Below are positions 24,263 through 32,729 of a stretch of DNA of 64,000 bases, piece after piece. This DNA comes from Candidatus Saccharimonadota bacterium (GTDB lineage: Bacteria; Patescibacteriota; Saccharimonadia; Saccharimonadales; Saccharimonadaceae). Each line of letters opens with the position of its first letter. Position 1 is the stretch's first letter. The notes below the pieces were generated by a model that saw only the letters and a program-made list of their open reading frames with translations, was not told the DNA's origin and ran no database searches. The DNA is taken from assembly GCA_905371595.1 (NCBI GenBank), contig CAJPLU010000001.1:12787-76786 (forward strand), in the 5' to 3' direction. Position numbers and translations under genes: made by a program.

Positions 24263-27046
24263 CTAATACCGCGGCGGCAGCTCGATTGTGGTGTCGGTTG
24301 AAATAGAACTGTTTGCGTTAGCTTTATTATAAGCCCACAAGTACGTATCCATCCGCGCGTTAATAATCTCCGCTGGCGTGGTATAACCATTCTCATTACC
24401 AGCCGAACCGTCAGCTCCGTGAGTACGGCGCAACTGCAAAACACGCGACGACACTACCCCATTAATCTGTAACGGCTTGTCACAAACCGTCGATCTCAAT
24501 CCGCTAGTATAATCAGATCGGATTAATGCTGATCGAACACCGCTCTCGTCAACTTCGCAAGTAGAAATTACACCACCCACGCCAGCATTAGTACCCGAAG
24601 CAATTAGCCAAGCGTCAATATTAGTCACGTTATCTTTAACAATGATATTGCGCGCATAAATTACAACCTGCGGCAATTGACTAGCGCTAGAGAAATTACC
24701 AGTATCATAACGTATGTCGCTGTCTACAACCACTGTCTTGTCGCTGGCATCAATGATAACCGACTTACCCATCCCAATAGTGCCGCCCGACAAATTCACG
24801 ATTGGACGCGCCGATAACAATTTGTACGAACCATCCAATCCGTTAAGTGAAATATTCTCGCCCGCCAACGGACGCTGAGCGCCAAAATAACTAGATTTGA
24901 CAGTATTTTGCGCGCCGATAGTTCCCCATTGCCCATATCTAGCCTTATTATTGGCAAATGTTAGACCATTTAACTCGCTATCTGCCGCTATGCCCAACCG
25001 CGATGTCGTACCCATGCCAGAAAGAGCACCTCCTGATGCCGACACAACATTTGACCGGCTATACGAGGAAATTTCTGGCGCAAACATGCCATATTCACCC
25101 CAGCTGCCGATCGAATGAGTATTGCCACTCATAGTCAGCGTACGCGCGCCGCCAGTATAGATGCCCGACTTATACTGTTGGTTGATTAAAGCATTCGCGA
25201 TATTGCTCGACCCGACACGCACATCGCCACCCCAGATTTGTACCATTGGCCTCTTGGAAATACGGTAGCAACGCGGATACGATACGCGGCGTTTTGAAGA
25301 ATCTCCCGTTGTATCCCAGTTATACTTATTAACAGTAGCTACCCGGCAAATTACATCGCCAATCTTGTATCGTGCCGTATCAAGCGCCGATGTATCAATA
25401 ACTTCAGTCCTGTCAAAAGCACTCTGCTTGTTATTTGTTGGCGTACAATCGCTAATTTTACCAGACAACTGGGGCTGAGAGTTGAGCCAAGAGCATGTAT
25501 TCACGCCTGCGCCATAGGTCGTATCGGCATAATGCCTGTCTCCGTCATTCTTATTGAATATGCTATTTAACATACTGCCCAGTTGACCATCCGACATTTC
25601 CGCAGCCGATCCAGTGAAGGCAAACGTAAAGACATCGGCATCACTACTACCGCCAGCTTCGCGACGCCCGCCCGTATTGTATATGGTGCTATCTAGCGTT
25701 GTCGCATTACCTTGTTCTAGTACGCCAATAGCCGTTGACCCGCCCGCCGAACCAACTCCTGGCACCAAATTAAAGTCAGACGCCACCCTCGCGCAAGCGG
25801 GTTCACTTGAGGCCCAGTCCCTACGTACTACCGAATCAGGCCACGTCCACCATATCTGGGTGCATATATAAGATCCCGCCCTGCTACCATCGCTAGGTAC
25901 GCGAATCTTCATACAATCGTCGCCGTCTCGACCACTCCAAGTATTTGTATTATTAGGACTTTGCACTAAGTTATTAAGCGCCGACCGGCATTTATTGTTA
26001 TAAATATTACTGACCGCTCCGCGTGCAATGAGAACTCTATGTCCATTATTACTACCACCGCAATGGCGCCAATCCTTACCGGCACAGCTAGCAACATCGT
26101 GCAGATTATTAAAATATGCTGATTCTATAACCACTTGTACACTAGATGTTGTATGCTGATAATTTGAATATGGAGTATTCCGAAGAGTCGCTATAAATTC
26201 GGCTTGTTTTCCAGGAAAAACATCAGGCTTACCTTCTAGATGGCGTTCAGAGTACGGGCGAGAAGTACCAAAAGCGTTAGAATTATTATAATTCGCATAA
26301 GTCTTGTTGTCGGAACGATTATAGATATAGCTTTCGCCTTGGACTTTCCAGCCGCTAGGTCGCGGCTTACGGCGTACCCACAGCGAGATATTATCGGTAC
26401 CGCAGTTAACATGAGAACCGCTATAAGTGTATACTTTATTACCTCTCATGACCGCCAAACAGCTTTTTGCACCAAACGTAACCAGCTCTGACGGGCCGCC
26501 AGGTTGAGCGACACCGTTAACGTCAGCTCCTAGATTTAACTGATCCCATTCGCTTTCACCGTTTATCCACTGATATTCAGGACCGCCGCCGCCATAATAG
26601 CCCCTATTAAAGAAATAATTGCCGTTGCCGTCTATATGACCTGCTGGATTAGTTACCCAAACAGACCTGCCCTGCCCGTTGAAAGTGAAAAGAGAGTAAA
26701 TTCTAATTGGATTACGAAATCGTTGGGTATTCCACGAGCCTCGTATGGTAAAGTATAGTGTTGTTGCATTCCAGTCCATCTCGATCGGGTTGGTCGGCGA
26801 AGACCCCACCATACTGAAATAGTTCGTATTATGATAAGACGCCCACCAGACAGCACATGGGTGATTAATGTAATCGCCGCACGGATCACCATTCCAAGCC
26901 TGCCGCTCCATATCGTTACGTCCAGAATTCCAACCATAAACCGCATACGATGTATCATTTCTTAGCAAGCAAACAATACCTGCAGCTGCCACAATAACAA
27001 AACAGCTAAGCCACCACTTCAAGCCACGCAGCAGCCCCTCGTGCAT
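24263..27046 (-). CDS. Very large exported protein, unknown function
   Basis: 927 residues, not recognised. N-terminal hydrophobic segment (WWLSCFVIVAAAGIVCLL, about 11-28) serving as signal or anchor. The rest is expected outside the cell: rich in Asn, Ser, Gly, Tyr and Trp, with many cysteines in the first 640 residues, suggesting disulfides. The final 300 residues (from about QIWGGDVRVGSSNI) have repeated short beta-strand patterns such as LTMSGNTHSIGSWG, ARPIVNLSGGTIGMG and VVIYARNIIVKDNV, which could be a beta-helix. No LPxTG-like signal or C-terminal membrane helix. The start overlaps the stop of 27046-27489 (TAATG), so the two are co-translated. Confidence 0.8.
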   Translation of the reverse strand: MHEGLLRGLKWWLSCFVIVAAAGIVCLLRNDTSYAVYGWNSGRNDMERQAWNGDPCGDYINHPCAVWWASYHNTNYFSMVGSSPTNPIEMDWNATTLYFTIRGSWNTQRFRNPIRIYSLFTFNGQGRSVWVTNPAGHIDGNGNYFFNRGYYGGGGPEYQWINGESEWDQLNLGADVNGVAQPGGPSELVTFGAKSCLAVMRGNKVYTYSGSHVNCGTDNISLWVRRKPRPSGWKVQGESYIYNRSDNKTYANYNNSNAFGTSRPYSERHLEGKPDVFPGKQAEFIATLRNTPYSNYQHTTSSVQVVIESAYFNNLHDVASCAGKDWRHCGGSNNGHRVLIARGAVSNIYNNKCRSALNNLVQSPNNTNTWSGRDGDDCMKIRVPSDGSRAGSYICTQIWWTWPDSVVRRDWASSEPACARVASDFNLVPGVGSAGGSTAIGVLEQGNATTLDSTIYNTGGRREAGGSSDADVFTFAFTGSAAEMSDGQLGSMLNSIFNKNDGDRHYADTTYGAGVNTCSWLNSQPQLSGKISDCTPTNNKQSAFDRTEVIDTSALDTARYKIGDVICRVATVNKYNWDTTGDSSKRRVSYPRCYRISKRPMVQIWGGDVRVGSSNIANALINQQYKSGIYTGGARTLTMSGNTHSIGSWGEYGMFAPEISSYSRSNVVSASGGALSGMGTTSRLGIAADSELNGLTFANNKARYGQWGTIGAQNTVKSSYFGAQRPLAGENISLNGLDGSYKLLSARPIVNLSGGTIGMGKSVIIDASDKTVVVDSDIRYDTGNFSSASQLPQVVIYARNIIVKDNVTNIDAWLIASGTNAGVGGVISTCEVDESGVRSALIRSDYTSGLRSTVCDKPLQINGVVSSRVLQLRRTHGADGSAGNENGYTTPAEIINARMDTYLWAYNKANANSSISTDTTIELPPRY

Positions 27047-27489
27047 TATTGCTTATTCTCCGGAACTGATTGCTTACTGCGCAGCAAATTTAACTGCTCA
27101 ACATTAACTGGCACCTTCAGCCTGCCGCTAGCGTATATTCCTTTGTCTGACAGGTTTTTTATTTTGTTATATAAATCGTCCGTCTTCTGGCTATGACCGT
27201 TCGCATCTGCGGTCGTATGATAAAAATACAAAGCAACAACACACGTGGCGTCATCAGTATAGTGATTCTTTTTTTCTATTTCGTCAGCAATCTTCTTTAG
27301 ATTATCAGGGGAAGATATACTACCATTAAACTTATCAATGATATCATTTCCGCACACATTATAGTAAACCAGCGCGCGCTGTTCTGGCGTTTTTACGCCG
27401 CCGTAAAGATATCCCAGTGCTGCCGCAGCGACAACAGCTGCTATAACCGCCAGGCCGCCGCCTATAATAAATCCCGTCTTCCTCTTCAT
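27046..27489 (-). CDS. Small single-pass membrane protein, partner of the 927-aa protein
   Basis: 147 residues, not recognised. One N-terminal membrane helix (FIIGGGLAVIAAVVAAAALGYLYGG, about residues 7-31, shared by a Gly/Ala-rich stretch), then a soluble helical domain with two cysteines (VCGNDI, TCVVAL). Overlaps the start of the 927-residue protein by TAATG, implying coupled expression. Its ATG lies 7 bases after TGGTATACT, so the two-gene transcript probably begins leaderless here. Confidence 0.72.
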   Translation of the reverse strand: MKRKTGFIIGGGLAVIAAVVAAAALGYLYGGVKTPEQRALVYYNVCGNDIIDKFNGSISSPDNLKKIADEIEKKNHYTDDATCVVALYFYHTTADANGHSQKTDDLYNKIKNLSDKGIYASGRLKVPVNVEQLNLLRSKQSVPENKQ

Positions 27490-27496
27490 AAATAAA

Positions 27497-27505
27497 AGTA
27501 TACCA
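27497..27505 (-). promoter_or_regulatory. Extended -10 promoter of the 27489 gene pair
   Basis: TGGTATACT on the minus strand, 7 bases before the ATG. Confidence 0.55.
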
Positions 27506-27506
27506 T

Positions 27507-28760
27507 TTATGCTTTGCTGCCGTCTAGAGCTGGCGGCGACTTTAACTCCGCAATCGGTAGCCGAAAGCCAAAAGTACTACCCTTGCCGAGCTCCGATTCG
27601 AAAATCATCGTACCGCCATGCCCTTCGACTACTTTCTTCGCCAAGAATAAGCCGATCCCCGTGCCGTCTGGCCGCTGCCGCCGAGCGTTGTCACCGCGAA
27701 AGAACTTAGTGCCGAGCTTTTTCTTGGCAGATGGCGATACGCCCATTCCCCTATCGATTACCCGCAAAACTGCCTGGCCATCTTCAATTGACAATCGGAC
27801 CTTTACCGTATTAGCGTCTGGTGAATAATAAATAGCGTTATCAATGAAATTCATAATAACTTGGCGAATCTTGGTGTCGTCTAGATACAGCAGCGGAAAG
27901 CGCGCTGGCTGGCGATACGTGACCTTGACCTTATGCGTATTTGCCACCTGATCTACGTTCGCAACCTCTTCGGCAACCAGCTGCGACAAATTAACCGCTG
28001 TGCGATTGATAATAAATTTACCAGTCTGCAAACGGCTCACGTTCAAAAAATCACTAACCAATCGCACCATCCGCTCGCTGCTGCGAAAAGCCTCTTCTAG
28101 CAGCTGCCGCTGCGGCGGTGTAATCTCGCCAGCGTCGCCCTCGAGAACCATACTCAGGTAGCCTTTTACGCTGGTCAGCGGCGTCCGCAGCTGGTGGCTG
28201 GCCATACTGACAAACTCATCTTTAGTGGCATCCAGGGCCTGCAATCTTTTGTTGGACTGGCGCAGCTGACTGGTCGCCTCATCGACTTCCTTCTCTAAAT
28301 TTCCAGCTAAGCGGCGAATCTCCTCTAGGCGAAACATGTTCAAAAGCGCCACCGATAGATTACGCGCCAAAACATCAAACAGCTCAAATTCCTTACCGCG
28401 AATCTCGCAGCCATCACGCCGCTCGCCAATTACCAGGCAACCAATTTTCTGATCGGCAACGCATAGCGGTAAGATTACTGCAATACCATACCGAGCATAA
28501 TCACCAATATCGCCAGAACCAAGCGTCTGCGAGTCCAACCATGCCGGCACATTACGCTTGCCAGCAATATACGGCTGGTGATATTGATCGCAAAAAGCCA
28601 CGCCAGCAAAACGTACTTGCAGTACATTAACAAAAGTTTCTAAATAGCTATTTAGCAATGTATCAATGTCTTTGGCATCAACCATTTTGCGCGTCAGAAC
28701 GTCCACAACTTGTTGCGAACGATACGATGGACGGCGAACTCTACCAAAAAACCGCTTCAT
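27507..28760 (-). CDS. GAF-domain sensor histidine kinase
   Basis: 417 residues, soluble (no membrane helix). In order: GAF-like sensor domain (about 25-145), short coiled coil (about 146-175), HisKA with phospho-acceptor H189 in [11 protein letters not shown], and a HATPase domain with N box [10 protein letters not shown]1 DRGMGVS and G2 [18 protein letters not shown]. Expected to phosphorylate a response regulator in the cytoplasm; the gene for a single-domain regulator is divergent next door. A possible -10 (TACTAT) lies 7 bases before the ATG. The signal sensed by the GAF domain cannot be told. Confidence 0.92.
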   Translation of the reverse strand: MKRFFGRVRRPSYRSQQVVDVLTRKMVDAKDIDTLLNSYLETFVNVLQVRFAGVAFCDQYHQPYIAGKRNVPAWLDSQTLGSGDIGDYARYGIAVILPLCVADQKIGCLVIGERRDGCEIRGKEFELFDVLARNLSVALLNMFRLEEIRRLAGNLEKEVDEATSQLRQSNKRLQALDATKDEFVSMASHQLRTPLTSVKGYLSMVLEGDAGEITPPQRQLLEEAFRSSERMVRLVSDFLNVSRLQTGKFIINRTAVNLSQLVAEEVANVDQVANTHKVKVTYRQPARFPLLYLDDTKIRQVIMNFIDNAIYYSPDANTVKVRLSIEDGQAVLRVIDRGMGVSPSAKKKLGTKFFRGDNARRQRPDGTGIGLFLAKKVVEGHGGTMIFESELGKGSTFGFRLPIAELKSPPALDGSKA

Positions 28761-28823
28761 TGCCTTTATAGTACACTTTTCTCGACGATAACGCTAGAGC
28801 TTACTCGAAAAGTAACCGGGATA

Positions 28824-28832
28824 TGCTATTAT
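28824..28832 (+). promoter_or_regulatory. Extended -10 promoter of the response regulator
   Basis: TGCTATTAT, 6 bases before the ATG at 28839; decides the start because an open frame continues upstream. Confidence 0.55.
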
Positions 28833-28838
28833 AAAAGC

Positions 28839-29213
28839 ATGACAACTATCGCTATTATCGAGGACGATCAAGTAATCAACCAAATGTACCGGATGAAGTT
28901 CGAGGCGGCTGGATTCGATGTGGTTACTGCCAGCGACGGCGAGACTGGCGTCAAAGTGGTTCAGCATGCTAATCCTGACATTATTTTGCTTGATCTGCAA
29001 ATGCCGAATATGAACGGCACCGAAGCGCTGCGAAAAATCCGCCAACAACCCGCTAATGCTAATACGCCAGTTATCATTCTAACCAACCTAGGCGAAGAAG
29101 AGGCACCTGCCGAGCTGCGTAACCTAGGTATTCATAGTTATATCGTCAAGGCTAATCTAACACCTAGCCAAGTTGTAATCCACGCCAAAGAAGCGCTGAA
29201 CGATAAGCGATAG
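28839..29213 (+). CDS. Single-domain response regulator
   Basis: 124-residue CheY-like receiver without an output domain. Acidic pocket residues E8-D9-D10 in AIIEDDQ, phospho-acceptor D52 in IILLDLQMPNMNG, the conserved threonine in VIILTNLG and the lysine in YIVKAN. Likely partner of the divergent GAF kinase; with no DNA-binding part it must act by protein contact or relay. The ATG at 28839 is used because the promoter ends 6 bases before it. Confidence 0.92.
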   Translation: MTTIAIIEDDQVINQMYRMKFEAAGFDVVTASDGETGVKVVQHANPDIILLDLQMPNMNGTEALRKIRQQPANANTPVIILTNLGEEEAPAELRNLGIHSYIVKANLTPSQVVIHAKEALNDKR

Positions 29214-29218
29214 AATTA

Positions 29219-30034
29219 CTATAACTTACCAACTCGCCGCAAGCACGCCTCAATCAGATGATCAAATAATACTGCGTATGTCAACGGACCGACACCGCCC
29301 TTTTGCGGTGTAATCGTAATATCGCTGCGCTGGCGAACTGCATCGTCAACATCGCCGACCAACACACCGCCTTCGCTCGCCGTACCAGCATCCACCACTA
29401 CTGTTTCTGGCGCGATCATTTCGGAGGTGATCAAATGCGGCACGCCAGTCGCCGTTACAATTACGTTACATTTTTGCAAGCTATCCGCGGTAGCTGGATT
29501 CGCTTTGTCGTATACCTGCACGTTTAGACCACGCTGCTGCCACATTTTTTCGAGCGGTGCTCCGACAAGCTTACCGCGGCCCACGATAGCAATTTGCTTA
29601 TCTGATAGCTCGATATTATACCCAGCCAATAGCCAATCGATTGCCTGCGCAGTAGCGCTCGGATAGACACCACTAATCCCTAAACCATCGACATCTTTCT
29701 CTGGCGCGATTAATTGGCACAGCTTTTCGGTCTGCGACACGTCATCAATCGGCAATTGCAAAATTATTCCCTGTACCGCTGGGTCGTTGTTAGCTTGATC
29801 AATCGCCGCTGCTATATCAGCTTGCGCGACTGCTTGTACGTCAACATCAATCAGAATATCTGCTGCGTAACGTGTTTTCATCCGAACATACGTTTGAATC
29901 GCTTGGCTAGCGTTTTTGCTCATTATAATAACTAATTTTGGCGCCACACCATATTCTTGGCGTAGATTTCGTACTTGACGCGCTTGGCGCTGCTTAATAA
30001 AACCTTGCAGTTCCTTGCCGTTTAACTCTTTCAT
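29219..30034 (-). CDS. folD: Methylenetetrahydrofolate dehydrogenase / methenyltetrahydrofolate cyclohydrolase
   Basis: Bifunctional FolD, converting 5,10-methylene-THF to 10-formyl-THF with NADP. 271 residues. Family signatures: VQGIILQLPI, PEKDVDGL, the nucleotide-binding GRGKLVGAPLEKMW and the C-terminal TPQKGGVGPLTYAVL. The catalytic lysine and tyrosine region is around TYVRMKTRYA (T-Y-V-R-M-K), a diverged form of YVxxK. Start overlaps the upstream membrane-protein stop by ATGA. Works with GlyA encoded at 34532. Confidence 0.94.
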   Translation of the reverse strand: MKELNGKELQGFIKQRQARQVRNLRQEYGVAPKLVIIMSKNASQAIQTYVRMKTRYAADILIDVDVQAVAQADIAAAIDQANNDPAVQGIILQLPIDDVSQTEKLCQLIAPEKDVDGLGISGVYPSATAQAIDWLLAGYNIELSDKQIAIVGRGKLVGAPLEKMWQQRGLNVQVYDKANPATADSLQKCNVIVTATGVPHLITSEMIAPETVVVDAGTASEGGVLVGDVDDAVRQRSDITITPQKGGVGPLTYAVLFDHLIEACLRRVGKL

Positions 30035-31653
30035 GATATGCTGTCCTTTCTATCATCAATAAAAGCTGCCCATTGCCGAATCTTGCGCAAGATAGTTTTG
30101 AGCGGTAATTCAATTAACATATCCAACACCATCGACACAATATTAACCTGCGCGTATTTATCACTCATCCACCGGCCAGCGACTACAAACGGCAAATACA
30201 GCGTATCGCGTACAAAGGTAAAGCCGTTGCTAGCACTGCGCACAATCTCGAGATCACGAATCAACCGGCTCAAGCGAAAGCCTAGAAAGCTCGCCGCCGA
30301 GAAAAATACAAAGAAAATAATAATATGCACTGGTGAAAAACCAATCAACGTCAGCAGCCAAGTCGCCAGCGCGAACACCGCCAGACTCATTACGCCGTAC
30401 ATAATCGAAAACATCGAGCTATACGTCCGTCCCGCTAATTGCCGCCGCATCAGTACAGTATTATCGCCGCCGTAGAGCATCTGATCGACCCGTTTAATCA
30501 GCGCTTCGGTATTTGCGTATCCCGGCACATTCAGCGTTAAGCGCAGCAACACCATGTATATCGGCGGGAAGAACAAATTGATCATTAGCACCAACCACTC
30601 AATTTGTCCGTGCGCCCACAGGTCATACGGCACTTCAATAGCGATGCCAATCAAAAACTTAGTAATTACCAAGAAGACCACGCTGCGCATAATAGCCCGG
30701 TTAATTCGCGCCATCATGCTAGAATATTCACGGTTCACTTGCCGCTCAAATTCCTCGAGAAATGCCTCACGCTTTTGTAATAACGCCAGGAAGTCGTCTT
30801 GCGTCTCCATCATATGGCGAATAACACGCAGCGGCGCCCCCTGCCGATCAACCACGCGGCGCAACTCTTCGACCGACGTGCTGCGCAGCATCTTATCAAT
30901 TTTACGATTAAATTCAACAAAAGCCTCAAGCGATTCAACACTCGTTCCATAACGCACCAATAGCCCTGCGCGCACCGTGGCTATGTCGCTCTTCATCAGC
31001 GCCTGCTGAATAGCCACATAAAGCGCAGCTCCGTATTCATCAGCCGAGGTCGATTGCAGCGCATCCCGCGGAATTGCTGTCTCGAAATATTCATAGGCAA
31101 AATCAATAAACGCATGATCGCCAGCGTGATCAACCAATACATTCGCCGCCAATACCGACAGAGTTTCTAACAGCCATGCCGAAGAACGATCCAAATTGAT
31201 TGAACGATCAGCAATCAGCTTTTCATACGCTTTATAGTGCGCTGTTGCTAGTTTTGAAATCTCTTTGATTTGGCTGCGCGACACGCTATCGTTGGGCAAA
31301 TATCCCGCAAAAGTCAATTCAACCACCAATTCTTCGCCGCTTTTGCGGACCAACGCCTCATCGCGAACAATAAACGATTGTTTGAAAAACCGCCGGATAG
31401 CATTTTGTAGCAGCAAGTGCTCCTCGGTATTTTCAGCGGCGTTGCGCAGCTGCTCGTAAGCCGCCGTCAACATGCCGCCAGCACCAACGACATTAATTTT
31501 ATCAGCCTGACTAAGTATTTGTTGCCGCTCATCAGACTGCCGCTGTGCACGTATAACACCTGCCCGCAAGTGGGCGCCAATTTGATTCAACTCTGGCATT
31601 ATTCGTATATTATCGTCGATTTTCACAGAATTAGCAAGAGTAAGCGTCATCAT
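30031..31653 (-). CDS. Multi-pass membrane protein, unknown function
   Basis: 540 residues, not recognised. The first 300 residues look soluble and helical; then membrane segments follow (VVFLVITKFLIGIAIEV, WLVLMINLFFPPIYMVLL, MSLAVFALATWLLTLIGF, IIIFFVFFSAASFLGFRL, about residues 310-470), and a basic helical tail. The C-terminus LKTILRKIRQWAAFIDD is amphipathic. An in-frame TTG 12 bases upstream is possible, but the tandem ATG at 31651-31653 is preferred. It is translationally coupled to folD, with no obvious functional link. Confidence 0.75.
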   Translation of the reverse strand: MMTLTLANSVKIDDNIRIMPELNQIGAHLRAGVIRAQRQSDERQQILSQADKINVVGAGGMLTAAYEQLRNAAENTEEHLLLQNAIRRFFKQSFIVRDEALVRKSGEELVVELTFAGYLPNDSVSRSQIKEISKLATAHYKAYEKLIADRSINLDRSSAWLLETLSVLAANVLVDHAGDHAFIDFAYEYFETAIPRDALQSTSADEYGAALYVAIQQALMKSDIATVRAGLLVRYGTSVESLEAFVEFNRKIDKMLRSTSVEELRRVVDRQGAPLRVIRHMMETQDDFLALLQKREAFLEEFERQVNREYSSMMARINRAIMRSVVFLVITKFLIGIAIEVPYDLWAHGQIEWLVLMINLFFPPIYMVLLRLTLNVPGYANTEALIKRVDQMLYGGDNTVLMRRQLAGRTYSSMFSIMYGVMSLAVFALATWLLTLIGFSPVHIIIFFVFFSAASFLGFRLSRLIRDLEIVRSASNGFTFVRDTLYLPFVVAGRWMSDKYAQVNIVSMVLDMLIELPLKTILRKIRQWAAFIDDRKDSIS

Positions 31654-31711
31654 TTGACTACCCAACAGACCGAAAATTCCTAGCGTTCATATTTACTTTT
31701 ACCTCTATCTA

Positions 31712-31720
31712 TGCTATAAT
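31712..31720 (+). promoter_or_regulatory. Promoter of tRNA-Lys
   Basis: Extended -10 TGCTATAAT, about 10 bases before the mature tRNA; weak -35. Confidence 0.6.
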
Positions 31721-31730
31721 GAAAAGATAA

Positions 31731-31807
31731 GGGCCAGTAGCTCAGCTGGTTAGAGCACCTGCCTCTTAAGCAGGGTGTCGAGGGTTCGAGCCCCTCCTGG
31801 CCCTCCA
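31731..31807 (+). tRNA. tRNA-Lys (CTT)
   Basis: 77 bases with encoded CCA. Acceptor GGGCCAG/CTGGCCC, anticodon stem-loop CCTGC-CTCTTAA-GCAGG giving CTT, T-arm GGGTTCGAGCC. Own promoter and terminator. Confidence 0.95.
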
Positions 31808-31821
31808 CGAAACTCCATGTA

Positions 31822-31848
31822 AAAAACTCATCATTGCGATGAGTTTTT
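31822..31848 (+). terminator. Bidirectional terminator between tRNA-Lys and tRNA-Arg
   Basis: Perfect 11-bp stem AAAAACTCATC-5-GATGAGTTTTT. Has T-runs in both directions, so it can end tRNA-Lys (plus) and the tRNA-Gly/tRNA-Arg transcript (minus). Confidence 0.8.
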
Positions 31849-31868
31849 ATTATCGGCTAGTTGAATAA

Positions 31869-31945
31869 TGGTACCCCGAGCAGGGTTCGAACCTGCGGCC
31901 TTGAGCTTAGAAGTCTCCTGCTCTATCCAGCTGAGCTATCGGGGC
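31869..31945 (-). tRNA. tRNA-Arg (TCT), with a weak anticodon stem
   Basis: 77 bases with encoded CCA. Acceptor, D- and T-arms are good (GCCCCGA/TCGGGGT with a G-U at 1-72; GCTC/GAGC; GCAGG/CCTGC). The anticodon loop is CTTCTAA (TCT). The anticodon stem GGAGA/GCTCA has only three Watson-Crick pairs, flanked by G-A (27-43) and A-G (31-39) mismatches. Preceded by the decoy element at 31946-32046. Confidence 0.85.
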
Positions 31946-32046
31946 ACTCTGAAAATGTATTTAGTCGCCCGATTCGCTTAGACAGAAGCTGGATAGAGCT
32001 ATGCGATTTTTGTCGCTGAGGGCTCACCAGCTGAGCTATCGGGGCA
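31946..32046 (-). repeat. tRNA-Arg 5' decoy element (direct copy plus antisense D-arm)
   Basis: On the minus strand, immediately before tRNA-Arg. 32046-32027 is an exact 20-base copy of the tRNA start (base -1 to G19), offset by exactly 100. 32000-31987 contains a 13-base perfect reverse complement of the tRNA D-arm (31920-31932). The element can fold on itself: CCCGAT with ATCGGG, AGCTGG with CCAGCT, GCGA with TCGC. It lies between tRNA-Gly and tRNA-Arg and should be transcribed with both. A matching element precedes tRNA-His. Confidence 0.85.
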
Positions 32047-32053
32047 AATACTT

Positions 32054-32128
32054 TGGTGCGGGTGCGGAGAATCGAACTCCGATCTCGAGTTTGGAAAACT
32101 CGCATACTAACCGCTGTACTACACCCGC
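32054..32128 (-). tRNA. tRNA-Gly (TCC)
   Basis: 75 bases with encoded CCA. Acceptor GCGGGTG/CACCCGC, anticodon stem-loop CGAGT-TTTCCAA-ACTCG giving TCC, T-arm GGAGTTCGATTCTCC. Its own extended -10 promoter lies upstream; tRNA-Arg probably follows in the same transcript. Confidence 0.95.
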
Positions 32129-32137
32129 GCACTATAC

Positions 32138-32146
32138 ATTATATCA
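32138..32146 (-). promoter_or_regulatory. Promoter of tRNA-Gly (and probably tRNA-Arg)
   Basis: Extended -10 TGATATAAT on the minus strand, about 9 bases before the mature tRNA. Confidence 0.6.
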
Positions 32147-32157
32147 TTACGTTAGTG

Positions 32158-32163
32158 TATAAT
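32158..32163 (+). promoter_or_regulatory. -10 box of the 32170 gene
   Basis: TATAAT followed by AAAAGC and the ATG; divergent from the tRNA-Gly promoter 15 bases away. Confidence 0.5.
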
Positions 32164-32169
32164 AAAAGC

Positions 32170-32589
32170 ATGGGACGTTTATTTGACCGCTTCTCAACTA
32201 ATAGCACACAGAGCGATGCTATGCATTCAAGCGGATTAACCAATAACAAGCCACAGATTGGTGGCAGGATTGCCAAAAATAGCTTTCAACAGCGCCAAAG
32301 CACCAATACCAACCGGCAATATATCGGCGCCTACAAAGATTCTGGAGTTAGGAATGCTTATCGCAAAGCCTGGCAAGACCAGAAAATCGCCGCAGCCAGC
32401 ACCAACGGAACGCAAGCGACTAATAGTAACCAGCCGCAAAGCTCGCGGGTCTCTGATGCAAACTCGCGAAGCGCAGGAACCACGCAAACAAATAAATCGT
32501 CGCTCATTACACCTACGACCGAACCAACTGTTCCGTCGCGTACTTTCACCGAGCCGATCAAGCCGTCGCGCGACCCGTTCAACCGATAG
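32170..32589 (+). CDS. Small Ser/Thr/Asn/Gln-rich protein, unknown
   Basis: 139 residues, not recognised. Hydrophilic, with a basic central segment (GAYKDSGVRNAYRKAWQDQK) and low-complexity flanks rich in Ser, Thr, Asn, Gln; no signal peptide or membrane helix. Probably disordered. The ATG is 6 bases after TATAAT, and the gene ends just before a strong terminator, so it forms a complete monocistronic unit in the middle of a tRNA cluster. These transcription signals are the main reason to believe in it. Confidence 0.6.
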   Translation: MGRLFDRFSTNSTQSDAMHSSGLTNNKPQIGGRIAKNSFQQRQSTNTNRQYIGAYKDSGVRNAYRKAWQDQKIAAASTNGTQATNSNQPQSSRVSDANSRSAGTTQTNKSSLITPTTEPTVPSRTFTEPIKPSRDPFNR

Positions 32590-32606
32590 TATTTATGATT
32601 TAGAGT

Positions 32607-32653
32607 CAAATAAAACACCCGAGACTAATGAAGAAAACCGGGTGTTTTATTTG
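32607..32653. terminator. Bidirectional terminator (32170 gene and tRNA-His)
   Basis: Perfect 15-bp stem (32607-32621 with 32639-32653) and a 17-base loop; T-rich on both outer arms. The tRNA-His CCA overlaps its edge on the minus strand. Confidence 0.8.
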
Positions 32654-32729
32654 GGGCGAAAGATGGGATTCGAACCCACGGCCTCCGGAGCCACAATCCA
32701 GCGCTCTAACCAACTGAGCTACTTCCGCC
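32652..32729 (-). tRNA. tRNA-His (GTG)
   Basis: 78 bases counting the extra 5' G and encoded CCA. G(-1) faces C73, the histidine identity pair; acceptor GCGGAAG/CTTTCGC (one G-U), anticodon loop TTGTGGC with GTG, T-arm GTGGGTTCGAATCCCAT. Preceded by the decoy element at 32730-32829. Confidence 0.95.
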
